Origin: JAJDXW01 sp965214795
GTDB taxonomy: Bacteria > Pseudomonadota > Gammaproteobacteria > HK1
NCBI GenBank assembly: GCA_965214795.1
Contig: OZ243976.1
Coordinates: 2,914,001-2,978,000, forward strand
Reading direction: 5' to 3'
Length of the DNA: 64,000 nucleotides
Shown here: in pieces, positions 33,850 to 41,834 of the stretch
How positions within the stretch are numbered: the stretch's first letter is position 1
Layout: each line of letters starts with the position of its first letter
Notes under the pieces: model-generated
Databases searched by the model: none
Told to the model about the DNA's origin: nothing
Seen by the model: the letters and a program-made list of their open reading frames with translations, nothing else
Made by a program: the position numbers and the translations under genes

Positions 33850-34584
33850 TCACCCCTTCGATCGCTCCCACAGGGCGTCGAGCTCCGCCGGTGTCCGCTC
33901 CTCCAGCCGCCGTCCGCCCTCGGTGAAGCGCTCCATTCTCCGGAAGCGCCGCTCGAACCGGCGATTGGCGCCGGCAAGCGCGCGATCGCAGTCGAGATCG
34001 AGGCGGCGGGCCAGATTGACGCACGTGAAGAGGAGGTCGCCGAGCTCGGACTCCACCCGCTCCGCCCCTTCCCCGGCGTCGAGGGCTCCTCGAAGCTCGG
34101 CGACCTCTTCGTCGAGCTTGTCGAACACGCCCTCCACGTCGGGCCAGTCGAATCCGACCGCGGCGGCCCGGCGCTGCAGCTTCGCGGCCCGCGCGAGGGG
34201 CGGGAGCGCGGCGGGCAACCCATCGAGCACTCCCTCCCCCGGCGGACGTTCCTCGGCCTTGACCCGTTCCCAGTCCGGACGCTCCTCGCCCGCCGCGGGC
34301 TCGAACACATGCGGATGACGGCGGATCATCTTCTCCACGATTGATTCGACGACGTCCTCGATGCCGAAATACCCCTTTTCATCCGCCAGATGGGCGTGAA
34401 ACGCCACCTGATACAGGAGGTCGCCCAGCTCGTCGCGAAGGGCGTCGAAGTCTTCGCGCGCGATCGCGTCGGCCACTTCGTACGCCTCTTCGATCGTGAA
34501 GGGGGCGATGGTCTCGAACGTCTGGACCCGATCCCAGGGACAGTCCTGCCGGAGCCTCGCCATCAACCCGAACAAGCGTTCCAT
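33850..34584 (-). CDS. mazG: nucleoside triphosphate pyrophosphohydrolase MazG
   Basis: 244-residue enzyme that hydrolyses NTPs to NMP and PPi. The first MazG domain has CPWDRVQTFETIAPFTIEEA with EEAYE and the metal-binding LRDELGDLLYQVAFH. A second, similar domain follows (KLDEEVAELRGAL, ESELGDLLFTCVNLAR). The ATG 34584 is preceded by a strong site (GGAGGAAG), which rules out longer open-frame starts. Convergent with folE2, with stops 10 bp apart. Confidence 0.95.
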   Translation of the reverse strand: MERLFGLMARLRQDCPWDRVQTFETIAPFTIEEAYEVADAIAREDFDALRDELGDLLYQVAFHAHLADEKGYFGIEDVVESIVEKMIRRHPHVFEPAAGEERPDWERVKAEERPPGEGVLDGLPAALPPLARAAKLQRRAAAVGFDWPDVEGVFDKLDEEVAELRGALDAGEGAERVESELGDLLFTCVNLARRLDLDCDRALAGANRRFERRFRRMERFTEGGRRLEERTPAELDALWERSKG

Positions 34585-34680
34585 TTCTTCCTCCGTCGTC
34601 GCAGGTCGTTCATCGGCGGCCGGACCGGCGCGCCTCCTCCGGCGAAGGCCGGACGGAGGGAGGCCGATCGATCCGCGGGA

Positions 34681-36690
34681 CCGCCAGCCCGCACGCCCTC
34701 CTTCGCGCCCACCCGGGGCTGGCAGCTCGCGATCTTCCTCCTCCTGAGCACGATCCCGCCAGGCGTGCAGACCGCCGGAGCGCGGGACGCCGCGGCGCAA
34801 CCGCCGGTCTCCCGGGCGATCGTCGAACGCATCATGGTCATCGAAGCCCGCACCGCCCTTCGGCGCGGGGAGCGGCGGCGATTCGGCCGCCTCGCCGATG
34901 CGCTCCGGCGCCATCCCCTCCACCCGTGGCTCAGGTACCTGGAGTTCCGGCGCCGGTTCGGTCGGCACCCCGATTCGGCCATCAGTGCGTTCCTCGACAC
35001 CGTTCCCGATACTCCGATGGCCGACCTCGTGAGGGGACTCTGGCTCGACCGCCTTGCCCGCCAGCATCGCTGGAAGCGTTTCCTCGAGGTGTACTCGTCG
35101 CTCTCGTCCGTCCGGTTCGAGGCCCGGCGCGAGTGCCTCCGGGCGCGCGCGCTTCTCGAGACGGACAACGACGCCGCCGGGTTCGAGCTCGCGGCCCGGC
35201 TCTGGCGCGTTCCGCGGTCACAGGTCAAGGCCTGCGACCGCGCGTTCGCGCTCTGGGCAAGGAAGGGAGGACGAACCTCCGAGCACCTCTGGCATCGGAT
35301 CGAGGTCTCCCTCGAGCGCGGCAACCGGCGCCTCGCCGGCTACGTGGCCCGGATGCTCGAACCGCCGGACCGGGCGATCGCCGAACACTGGGTTCGCAAC
35401 CATCGTCGCCCGGGCCGCGTCGTGGCCCGGGCGGGACAGGTCCGGCGCGAGCCGCGATGGGAGCGGCCGGTCGCCGCCGCCATCGCTTCGATCGCCCGGC
35501 GCACCCCGGATGCGGCCGCCCGCGCCTGGCTGGCCGTCTCGGGGGAACAGGCTTCCGTTCCGGCTCGGCTGGACGCGTTCGCGTCGTGGCGCATCGGTCT
35601 CGGATACGCGCAGGAACATCGGGTCCGCGAAGCAACGGAGTGGATCGAACGCGTCCCGGACGAAGACCGCGGTGAGCGCCTCCTCGGTGTCCTCGCCCTT
35701 CTCTCGTTCGCCGAGGGCCGGTGGACGGACGCGCTCGCCGCCCTGGATGCCCTGCCGCCCGAAGCGCGCCGCGAGCTTCGTTGGCGGTACTGGCGGGCCC
35801 GAACGCTCACCGCCCTGGGCCGGGTCGAGGAAGCGCGATGGGCCGAGCTCGCCGCCGAGCGCGACTACTACGGCTTTCTCGCCGCCGACCGGATCGGCGC
35901 ACCCTACCGCATCGTTCAGCACCCGGCCGGCGCGGGCCCGGAGCCCGTCCGGCGGCTCGAGAGCACGAGCGGGTTCCGCCGCGCGCACGAGTTCCACGCG
36001 CTCGGGTACCGGAACGGGTTCAACCGTGAATGGCGCCATCTCGTGCGGCCCCTCGAGGGCGATGACCTGGTCGTCGCGGCCGAGCTCGCCCTCCGCAACC
36101 GTTGGTACTTCGAGGCGATTCTGGCGGCCGCGCGGGCCGGGGCCCTCGACCGCCTCGACCTTCGCTTCCCCCTCGCGTGGAGGAACGAGGCCATCGCCGC
36201 GGCCCGTGCACACGGCGTCGATCCGGCCTGGATCCTGGCCATCATCCGGATGGAGAGCGCATTCCGGCCACGGGCCCGCTCGTCGGCCGGGGCCCTCGGG
36301 CTCATGCAGGTCATGCCCGCGACCGGCCGTCGGACCGCGAGGGCGGCCGGGGTTCGGTACACCGGCTCCCGGACCCTGCTCGATCCGGCGAAGAACATCC
36401 GCTTCGGAGCCGCCTACCTGCGCCACCTGTCGGAGCGGCTGCACGGCCACCCCGCCCTCATGAGCGCCGGATACAACGCGGGACCTCGCAACGCCGAACG
36501 ATGGCTTGCCGCGGGGGAAGGAATGGAGCCCGAGCTGTGGGTGGAGTTCGTGCCCTATACCGAGACGCGCCAGTACGTGAAGCGGGTCCTCGAGTACCGC
36601 ATCGTCTACCAGCATCGGTTGGGAGCCCGCCCGGATCGGCTGAGCGACCTCCTCCGTCCCCTGCCCCGGACGCCCGGCGGTCCGGGCTGA
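34681..36690 (+). CDS. slt: soluble lytic murein transglycosylase, Slt70 type (start unresolved)
   Basis: Periplasmic enzyme that cleaves peptidoglycan glycan strands. A long helical superhelical region (to about codon 470) precedes the C-terminal SLT lysozyme-like domain, with catalytic Glu in WILAIIRMESAFRPRARS and then GALGLMQVMPATGR and SAGYNAGPRNAERWL. A signal-peptide-like run (WQLAIFLLLSTIPPGVQTAGA) sits at 34719-34780, yet no ATG, GTG or TTG lies in frame between 34584 and that run. The first in-frame starts (GTG 34765, ATG 34834) would remove it. The start given is approximate; a rare start codon or a sequence error is possible. Confidence 0.85.
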   Translation, partial: PPARTPSFAPTRGWQLAIFLLLSTIPPGVQTAGARDAAAQPPVSRAIVERIMVIEARTALRRGERRRFGRLADALRRHPLHPWLRYLEFRRRFGRHPDSAISAFLDTVPDTPMADLVRGLWLDRLARQHRWKRFLEVYSSLSSVRFEARRECLRARALLETDNDAAGFELAARLWRVPRSQVKACDRAFALWARKGGRTSEHLWHRIEVSLERGNRRLAGYVARMLEPPDRAIAEHWVRNHRRPGRVVARAGQVRREPRWERPVAAAIASIARRTPDAAARAWLAVSGEQASVPARLDAFASWRIGLGYAQEHRVREATEWIERVPDEDRGERLLGVLALLSFAEGRWTDALAALDALPPEARRELRWRYWRARTLTALGRVEEARWAELAAERDYYGFLAADRIGAPYRIVQHPAGAGPEPVRRLESTSGFRRAHEFHALGYRNGFNREWRHLVRPLEGDDLVVAAELALRNRWYFEAILAAARAGALDRLDLRFPLAWRNEAIAAARAHGVDPAWILAIIRMESAFRPRARSSAGALGLMQVMPATGRRTARAAGVRYTGSRTLLDPAKNIRFGAAYLRHLSERLHGHPALMSAGYNAGPRNAERWLAAGEGMEPELWVEFVPYTETRQYVKRVLEYRIVYQHRLGARPDRLSDLLRPLPRTPGGPG

Positions 36691-36923
36691 CCCGAAAAAC
36701 TCACCGACTTCCCGCTGCGACCGCCCATCCGCTCGCGGTCGCGGGCCGTACTCCCGCAAGCCGCTTCGACCGCGCGCACGCGCCAGTGTCGACTACGCCT
36801 CGACCGCGCGCACGCGCTCTTTCGGTCCGTGCGGCCCGTTCCTCCATGAGATCGTCGGGAGATCGTGGGGAGATCGTGGGGCATCTTGGCCCCCTCGCGG
36901 CGAAAGTCGGTGATTTTTTCGGG
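36691..36923. mobile_element. MITE-1 copy 4, after the slt gene
   Basis: 233-bp element starting at the first base after the slt stop codon. The left end CCCGAAAAACTCACCGACTT and right end read inward CCCGAAAAAATCACCGACTT match at 19 of 20. The interior is nearly identical to copy 5 (GCGGGCCGTACTCCCGCAAG, then TCCGTGCGGCCCGTTCCTCC). A short repeat GAGATCGTGGG occurs twice inside. Flanks CTGA and CTGG may be remnants of a 4-bp target duplication. Confidence 0.85.
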
Positions 36924-36989
36924 CTGGCGATCCGGCGCCCCGGTTCCGGCCGGGCCGCCGCTCCGCGCGGAAGCATCCAGGAACGCGGG

Positions 36990-37487
36990 TCAGCCGTGGG
37001 AGCGGATCGGTTCCAAGGGAAGCGATTGGGGGACGCGAGAGCAGGTCACCAACAGAAACAGGTGTCCCTGCCGATGGCAGAAACCAAGCCATTTCTGCAA
37101 GAAGCGGTTGGTTTGCCACTTCCTTTCGAGATCGGGCATCGGCCTCCGGCGCCAGCCTCCGCCCGGGTTCCGCCGGCGCCGGCGTCGGCTGAAGCTGACG
37201 AGCTCCGCGGCGTGGACGTCGTGGTACACGACGATTCCCGCGTTCGGCTGAAGCTCGTCCCCGAACCAGTACGTCAGGGAGAGGGTAGTGGTGTAACGCT
37301 GCTGCTCGTGCACGGTGAGGTAGAGATCGAGCGCCCCCGCGACCCGTGACACCACCGTACCCTCGATACGCCGGAGCTCCGGGACGAGTCGAAGCAGACG
37401 ACGGTAGTTGCTCTCGTAGAGATCGATCAGCGAGGCCAGCGACTGATGTCGCGGCGGCAGGGTGGCGATGCTGCGTTCCACCGACAT
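36990..37487 (-). CDS. DUF1249 family protein (YqiB-like)
   Basis: 165-residue protein that begins MSVERSIATLPPRHQSLASL at ATG 37487. The family features are LIDLYESNYRRLLRLVPELR, an antiparallel central part (RYTTTLSLTYWFG, IVVYHDVHAAELV) and an end-segment KWQTNRFLQKWLGFCHRQGH. DUF1249 proteins are found near parE/cpdA/nudF in enterobacteria and have no settled function. Here it is single, between a MITE-1 and a MITE-3 copy, about 20 residues longer than typical at the C-terminus. Confidence 0.85.
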   Translation of the reverse strand: MSVERSIATLPPRHQSLASLIDLYESNYRRLLRLVPELRRIEGTVVSRVAGALDLYLTVHEQQRYTTTLSLTYWFGDELQPNAGIVVYHDVHAAELVSFSRRRRRRNPGGGWRRRPMPDLERKWQTNRFLQKWLGFCHRQGHLFLLVTCSRVPQSLPLEPIRSHG

Positions 37488-37543
37488 GGTCACCCGATGG
37501 TAGCAGCCGGATCGCGCCGGAGGAAATCCCATCCGATCCGGGC

Positions 37544-37625
37544 CGGCAGTTCTCATTTCGGCGCCTGACTTCACCCTGGCACCTGACTTCACCCCGATCC
37601 GCAAGCCGTCTTCTCCTTGCGACCC
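37544..37625. mobile_element. MITE-3 copy 1, truncated
   Basis: It begins with the family end CGGCAGTTCTCATTTCGGCG and continues with CGCCTGACTTCACCC and GCAAGCCGTCTTCTCCTTGC, shared with copies at 49169 and 54395. A short internal duplication (CACCTGACTTCACCC) is present. The opposite inverted end is missing, so it is a partial or rearranged copy. It lies just downstream of ampD in the 148-bp ampD-DUF1249 gap. Confidence 0.7.
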
Positions 37626-37635
37626 GCGGGTCCGA

Positions 37636-38196
37636 TCAGGAGCGGGCGAGGATGCGCCGGAACGTCCCCCAGTCGAACGCGGGCCCCGGATCGGTCTTGC
37701 GTCCCGGCGCCACGTCCGAGTGCCCGACGATCCGCTCGGGCCGCACCGCCGGCCACCGGTCCATCACGGCCCGGGCCAGTCCCGCCAGCGCTTCGTACTG
37801 GCTCCGCTCGTAGGGTACCGTGTCGGCCCCCTCCAGCTCGATGCCGATCGAGAAGTCGTTGCACGCGGACCGGCCGCGGTAGTGAGACTCCCCCGCGTGC
37901 CAGGCGCGATCGAGAAACGATACGTACTGGATGATGCCGCCGGTCCGATCGACGAGGGCATGCGCGGAGACCCGGAGCCCCTCCAGCTCCTCGAAGGAGG
38001 GATGCTCGAAGGCATCCAGCTCGTTGCGGAAGAGGCGGGTCACCGCGCCTCCGCCGAACTCCCCCGGAGGAAGGCTGATCCCGTGCACGATGACGAGATC
38101 GATCTCCGCCTCGGCCGGCCGCGGATCGAAGTTGGGTGAAGGACACGGGCAGGCCCCGACGAGCCAGCCGTCGGGACGGATCGCGGGCCCGTTCAA
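37636..38196 (-). CDS. ampD: 1,6-anhydro-N-acetylmuramyl-L-alanine amidase AmpD
   Basis: 186-residue cytosolic zinc amidase of peptidoglycan recycling. The zinc ligands are in LVIVHGISLPPGEFGG and the C-terminal GHSDVAPGRKTDPGPAFDW; QYVSFLDRAWHAGES and CNDFSIGIELEG are typical. The start ATG 38196 overlaps the stop of the PII-like gene by 4 bp, so it appears to be the last gene of the DUF1538 operon rather than beside ampE. Confidence 0.95.
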   Translation of the reverse strand: MNGPAIRPDGWLVGACPCPSPNFDPRPAEAEIDLVIVHGISLPPGEFGGGAVTRLFRNELDAFEHPSFEELEGLRVSAHALVDRTGGIIQYVSFLDRAWHAGESHYRGRSACNDFSIGIELEGADTVPYERSQYEALAGLARAVMDRWPAVRPERIVGHSDVAPGRKTDPGPAFDWGTFRRILARS

Positions 38197-38540
38197 ATTT
38201 TCTCCTCGACGACCGCTTGCAGCAGCTCCATCTGGTGAGACACGCCCACCGCATCCTCGACGTCGATCTGAAATGCGATGCCGGCACCGCTCCGGGAGAA
38301 GTCTCCCGCCCGCTCGATGGTCTCCAGGATCTCCCGGCTGAGGTGTTCCTCGACCAGGAACAGCAGCATGTCGCGGGAAGTCTCGAGCGAGAGCCCGAGA
38401 AAGGTCTTCTTCGCGTCGACCCCTTCTCCGCGCACCCGGCTGACGACGGTCGAACCCAACGCGCCCTTCTCGCGGGTGGCGCGCAGGATGGACTCGGTGT
38501 GGACGTCGTCCACGAGCGCCACGATCAGCTTGAAATGCAT
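38193..38540 (-). CDS. PII-like signalling protein
   Basis: 115-residue protein with the small ferredoxin-like PII fold: MHFKLIVALVDDVHTESILR, then a T-loop region GSTVVSRVRGEGVDAKKTFL, then LLFLVEEHLSREILETIERAG. The Tyr that is uridylylated in GlnB/GlnK T-loops is not seen, so control by ligand binding or another partner is more likely. It lies between ampD (4-bp overlap) and two DUF1538 membrane proteins, as PII relatives often pair with membrane transporters. The start is ATG 38540. Confidence 0.75.
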   Translation of the reverse strand: MHFKLIVALVDDVHTESILRATREKGALGSTVVSRVRGEGVDAKKTFLGLSLETSRDMLLFLVEEHLSREILETIERAGDFSRSGAGIAFQIDVEDAVGVSHQMELLQAVVEEKI

Positions 38541-38593
38541 GACGGTCGAATCCTCCGAGGTTTCCGGTCGGTACGCTCCGGCTCCGGATGTCT

Positions 38594-39358
38594 TCAGCCG
38601 CGACGCGACGCCCGCCAGCGCGACGCTTGCGCGTAGGCGAGCACGGCCATGATGGGAAACAGGCTCGCGAAGGCGATGAGTCCGAAGCCGTCCAGGGCGG
38701 GGCTCCGCCCCGGGACCGACGACGCGAGTCCGAGCCCGAGGGCGGTGACGATGGGCACGGTCACCGTCGAGGTGGTGACCCCGCCGGAGTCGTACGCGAG
38801 CGCGACAATGCTGCGCGGGGCCATCGCGGTCTGGAGCAGGACCAGGGCGTAGCCCGCGATGATGTAGTAGTGGAGCGGGGTCCCGGTCACGATGCGCAGC
38901 ACGCCGATCGCGACTCCGACCGCGACCCCGATCGCGACCGCCACCCGCAGTCCGGTCACCCCGATGGCTCCCCCGGATACTTCGTTGGCCTTGATCGACA
39001 CCGCAAGCAGCGAGGGTTCGGCGATCGTGGTCGAGAATCCGACCGCGGCGGCAAAGAGATACACCCATGCATATCGCTCCCACCCGAGGGCGCCCCCGCC
39101 CTCGGCACCCAGGAACGCGGGATCCGCAAGCTGCCGGGCCATGCTCCGGCCGAGCGGAAAGAGCGCCTTCTCGAGCCCGATGAGGAACAGTCCGAGGCCG
39201 ACCGTCACGTACAGGAGGCCGACCGCGACGGCCCGGGGGTTCGGTATGGGCCGACCCACCACGAACCGCTGGAACGCGAACAGCACGATGACGATGGGGG
39301 CGATGTCCTTCGTCACCTCCAACAGGAGCATTGCGGAATCCATGAGGAACCCCGTCAT
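38594..39358 (-). CDS. DUF1538 family membrane protein
   Basis: 254-residue inner-membrane protein of about seven hydrophobic segments. The diagnostic stretches are LEVTKDIAPIVIVLFAFQ at the N-terminus, AAVGFSTTIAEPSLLAVSIK, and ALAYDSGGVTTSTVTVPIVT. The last is very similar to the corresponding stretch of the neighbouring paralogue. The function is unknown; the intramembrane TIAEPSL and DSGGVTTSTVTVP segments look like transport or ion-binding motifs. The start overlaps the upstream paralogue by 4 bp, and a PII-like gene follows. Confidence 0.82.
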   Translation of the reverse strand: MTGFLMDSAMLLLEVTKDIAPIVIVLFAFQRFVVGRPIPNPRAVAVGLLYVTVGLGLFLIGLEKALFPLGRSMARQLADPAFLGAEGGGALGWERYAWVYLFAAAVGFSTTIAEPSLLAVSIKANEVSGGAIGVTGLRVAVAIGVAVGVAIGVLRIVTGTPLHYYIIAGYALVLLQTAMAPRSIVALAYDSGGVTTSTVTVPIVTALGLGLASSVPGRSPALDGFGLIAFASLFPIMAVLAYAQASRWRASRRG

Positions 39359-40104
39359 CCGAGGCCCCTCTCGGCCGCGCCCCGCAGGATCCCGTAGAGC
39401 ATGACCGCGGCCATCGGGGTGAGGGCCGCGAAGGCGATGAGTCCGAAGCCGTCGGTGAGCGGATTGCGGCCGCGAATGCTCGACGCGAGCCCGATTCCGA
39501 GCGCGGTCACCAGGGGTACGGTGACCGTGGACGTGGTCACTCCCCCCGAGTCGTAGGCGATGCCGATGATTGCCGGCGGGGCGAACCAGGTGAGCACGAC
39601 GATCGCGGAGTACCCCCCGATGATGAAGTAGTGGATGGGCCAGCCGCGGAGGATCCGATACACGCCGATGAGTCCCGCGAACCCGGCCGCGAGCGCGACC
39701 GAGAAGCGCAGCCCCCGCGCGTAGGCGTCCCGTTCGGACGGCCCGCGGCCGATGAGGCCTTCCTCGGCCGCGACCCGGGCCGCTTCCTGGGTGACCGCGA
39801 TGAGGGCGGGCTCGGCGATCGCCGTGCCGAACCCGAGGCCGAACGCGAACACGAGAAGCCAGGGAAGGCTCGCCTTGCGGGCGAGCCCGTCGGCGAGCAT
39901 GGCACCGATGGGAAAGAGGCCCGTCTCGAGACCCTGCACGAAGAGGGCGAGGCCGACCACCACGCACACGCAGCCCACCGCCAGGTCGAAGAAGTCCGGG
40001 ATCGGCTGGCGCAACACCAGGAGCTGGAACGCGGCGATGACGAGGATGATCGGGGCAAGGTCCCGGATGCTGTCCCGCAGGGTTCTGACAAGAGGCTGGA
40101 GCAT
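39355..40104 (-). CDS. DUF1538 family membrane protein (first of pair)
   Basis: 249-residue paralogue of the next gene. The matching features are RDLAPIILVIAAFQLL, FGLGFGTAIAEPALIAVTQE and GIAYDSGGVTTSTVTVPLVT. The pair may form a heterodimer or two-domain channel (inference). It heads the DUF1538-DUF1538-PII-ampD operon. Its ATG (40104) touches the 10-bp target duplication of the MITE-2 copy that occupies its whole upstream region, so the promoter must lie in or beyond the element. Confidence 0.82.
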   Translation of the reverse strand: MLQPLVRTLRDSIRDLAPIILVIAAFQLLVLRQPIPDFFDLAVGCVCVVVGLALFVQGLETGLFPIGAMLADGLARKASLPWLLVFAFGLGFGTAIAEPALIAVTQEAARVAAEEGLIGRGPSERDAYARGLRFSVALAAGFAGLIGVYRILRGWPIHYFIIGGYSAIVVLTWFAPPAIIGIAYDSGGVTTSTVTVPLVTALGIGLASSIRGRNPLTDGFGLIAFAALTPMAAVMLYGILRGAAERGLG

Positions 40105-40113
40105 GGCGGGACG

Positions 40114-40370
40114 CAGGACCGTTCTTTGTCGTGACCGAGTGCCGGTAGCGGGTGCGGATCGGCCTGTCGTGCGGTCAAGGACCGCTTCATGAGGCCCGGA
40201 CCGACCCGCGGACGACGAAATGCGCTCCCCGATTGCCCGCCGAACCGGCCCGGTTCACCCGTCGCCGGACAAGACGCGCATGGACGGGCCGGCCGCCCCG
40301 TCGCATGAAGAGTTCCGGCGCCGCGAAGACGGCCCTCCTGGGTCTGTTTTCACAGCAAAAACGAGCCCTG
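40114..40370. mobile_element. MITE-2 copy 3, upstream of the DUF1538 operon
   Basis: 257-bp element in the opposite orientation to copy 2. Its ends are CAGGACCGTTCTTTGTCGTG (left) and, read inward from the right, CAGGGCTCGTTTTTGCTGTG. It is flanked by TGGCGGGACG (40104-40113) and TGGGGGGACG (40371-40380), a 10-bp duplication with one mismatch. It is otherwise closely similar to copy 2 throughout. The remaining 40381-40474 holds nothing recognisable. Confidence 0.85.
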
Positions 40371-40474
40371 TGGGGGGACGGCGCCGCGCGGTGCCGGAGT
40401 GCCCGCCATTATAGGGAAGGCGGCCGCTCCCCGACCGAGCCTTCGGCTGCGCCGGCCGCCGGCGCGTGCGCGCC

Positions 40475-41794
40475 TCAATCCGCTTCGTGGATGCGGGGGA
40501 TCTTGTGAGGCGGCCCAAGGGCAAGGAGCGTGTCCGCGTCCACGTACTCGATCCCGGCCGGAAGCTCCAGGGCCTCCTCCAGGCTCGACTCGATCCGGAG
40601 CCGGAGACCCTGGGGGTCCGATATCTCGCCTTCGCGGGTTCCCACCCGCAGGCGGAGCGTGTCCATGTCGGGGCCGGTCCGGACGATCTGGAAGAGGCCG
40701 TGGTCCACCTCGGGCCACCGCTCGAGCACCCGCTGGACCTCGACCGGGAACACCGTCGCGCCCTTCACCCGGACCCGGTATCCCACCCGCCCCAGGAAAT
40801 GGAGCCGGGTGCTGGTGCGTCCGCACGCGCACCGGCCGGCCGCGGCCGTGCCGATGTCTTCGCTCCGCCAGCGAATGAAGGCGAGCGATTCGTCCATAAG
40901 GGAGGTGAACAGGAACTCGCCGCGTTCGCCCGCCTCCACCGGAATGGTCGTGCCGGGCTCCACCACTTCCACGAACCACAGGTCGTCGTGCATGTGCAGG
41001 CCGTCGTGCTGGCCGCACTCCTGCATCATGAAGCAGAGGTCCCCGGTTCCGGAGAGCTCGAACGCTTCGCTGCCCCACTCCTCGTCGACGAGGCGGCGCG
41101 ATTTCGGCGTGAGCGCGTCCCCCGCCCAGATGAACCCCCTGGTGCCGCCCAGGATCTCCTTCGGGTCGAGTCCGAGACGCGCCAGCTCGTCGCGGAGCCC
41201 GATCGCCTGGGGCGGGGAGAGGAATGCGTGCACGTCCGGCTTGAGATAGCGGAAGGTCTGCACCACCCGCGGGAGGTCCGGCCAGTCGGTGAACGTCACC
41301 CGAGCGCCGATCCGGCGAGCCGCGTCGGCCATCGCCGACATCGGACGCAGGTACAGGGCGAGCGACAGGCTCGCCACGCCCCCCGGCCGCAGCCCGGCCG
41401 CCCACAGGTGGCGGGCGAGGGATTCGGCGAAGATCGACCGGTCGCGTTCCGTAATGGGAAGGAAGGTGGGCGCGCCGGTGGTTCCGGAACTCGTGTGGAC
41501 GTCGCAGGGCACGTCCGCGGGGAGGAGGCTCATGCCTCCATAGGGATCGCCGGTGTCGTCCCGGACCTGCCGGACCATCTCCTTGTGTATGGTGGGGACG
41601 GCGCGACGGAAGTCCTCCAGGGACCGGATGTCGCCCGGATGCGCCCCGGCCGCCTTCCATTCGCGCCGGAGGAGGCTCGAGCCGGTCCACGCAAGCGGCA
41701 GGCGGGCGAGGAGCCGGGCCTCCTGGAGCGAACGCATCCGGTCCGCCGGCATGGTCTCCATCTCTTCGTTCCAGAACCGCCGGTCCGCGTTCAT
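40475..41794 (-). CDS. phenylacetate--CoA ligase family (PaaK-like) AMP-binding protein
   Basis: 439-residue adenylate-forming enzyme. The ATP-binding motif is HTSSGTTGAPTFLPITERD. An acceptor region GFIWAGDALTPKSRRLVDEE, an ELSGTGDLCFMMQEC segment and the C-terminal hinge RVGYRVRVKGATVFPVEVQ (PaaK type) follow. GRCACGRTSTRL is a Cys-containing loop found in many PaaK-like ligases. It starts at ATG 41794, 40 bp after the E2-like gene. No other paa genes are near, so the acid substrate is unknown; an aromatic acid is likely from context. Confidence 0.85.
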   Translation of the reverse strand: MNADRRFWNEEMETMPADRMRSLQEARLLARLPLAWTGSSLLRREWKAAGAHPGDIRSLEDFRRAVPTIHKEMVRQVRDDTGDPYGGMSLLPADVPCDVHTSSGTTGAPTFLPITERDRSIFAESLARHLWAAGLRPGGVASLSLALYLRPMSAMADAARRIGARVTFTDWPDLPRVVQTFRYLKPDVHAFLSPPQAIGLRDELARLGLDPKEILGGTRGFIWAGDALTPKSRRLVDEEWGSEAFELSGTGDLCFMMQECGQHDGLHMHDDLWFVEVVEPGTTIPVEAGERGEFLFTSLMDESLAFIRWRSEDIGTAAAGRCACGRTSTRLHFLGRVGYRVRVKGATVFPVEVQRVLERWPEVDHGLFQIVRTGPDMDTLRLRVGTREGEISDPQGLRLRIESSLEEALELPAGIEYVDADTLLALGPPHKIPRIHEAD

Positions 41795-41834
41795 CAGGAT
41801 TGACTCCCGGTCGTGTCGGCTTGACCGCCGGCTT

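Noticed and set aside
36606..36976. Short Arg/Gly/Ala-rich frames (MREYGPRP..., TDRKSACARS...) recurring near 22.8, 26, 36.7 and 45 kb
   Set aside because: They recur only because they are translations of MITE-1 copies; frames and stops are not conserved between copies.
37493..37604. Longer start for the DUF1249 protein (MRIGVKSGARVKSGAEM...)
   Set aside because: The upstream codons are translated MITE-3 end sequence; the family-like N-terminus starts at ATG 37487.
652..40370. CRISPR array or CRISPR-like repeat arrangement
   Set aside because: The repeats are dispersed single copies with inverted ends, not regularly spaced arrays, and no cas gene is present.
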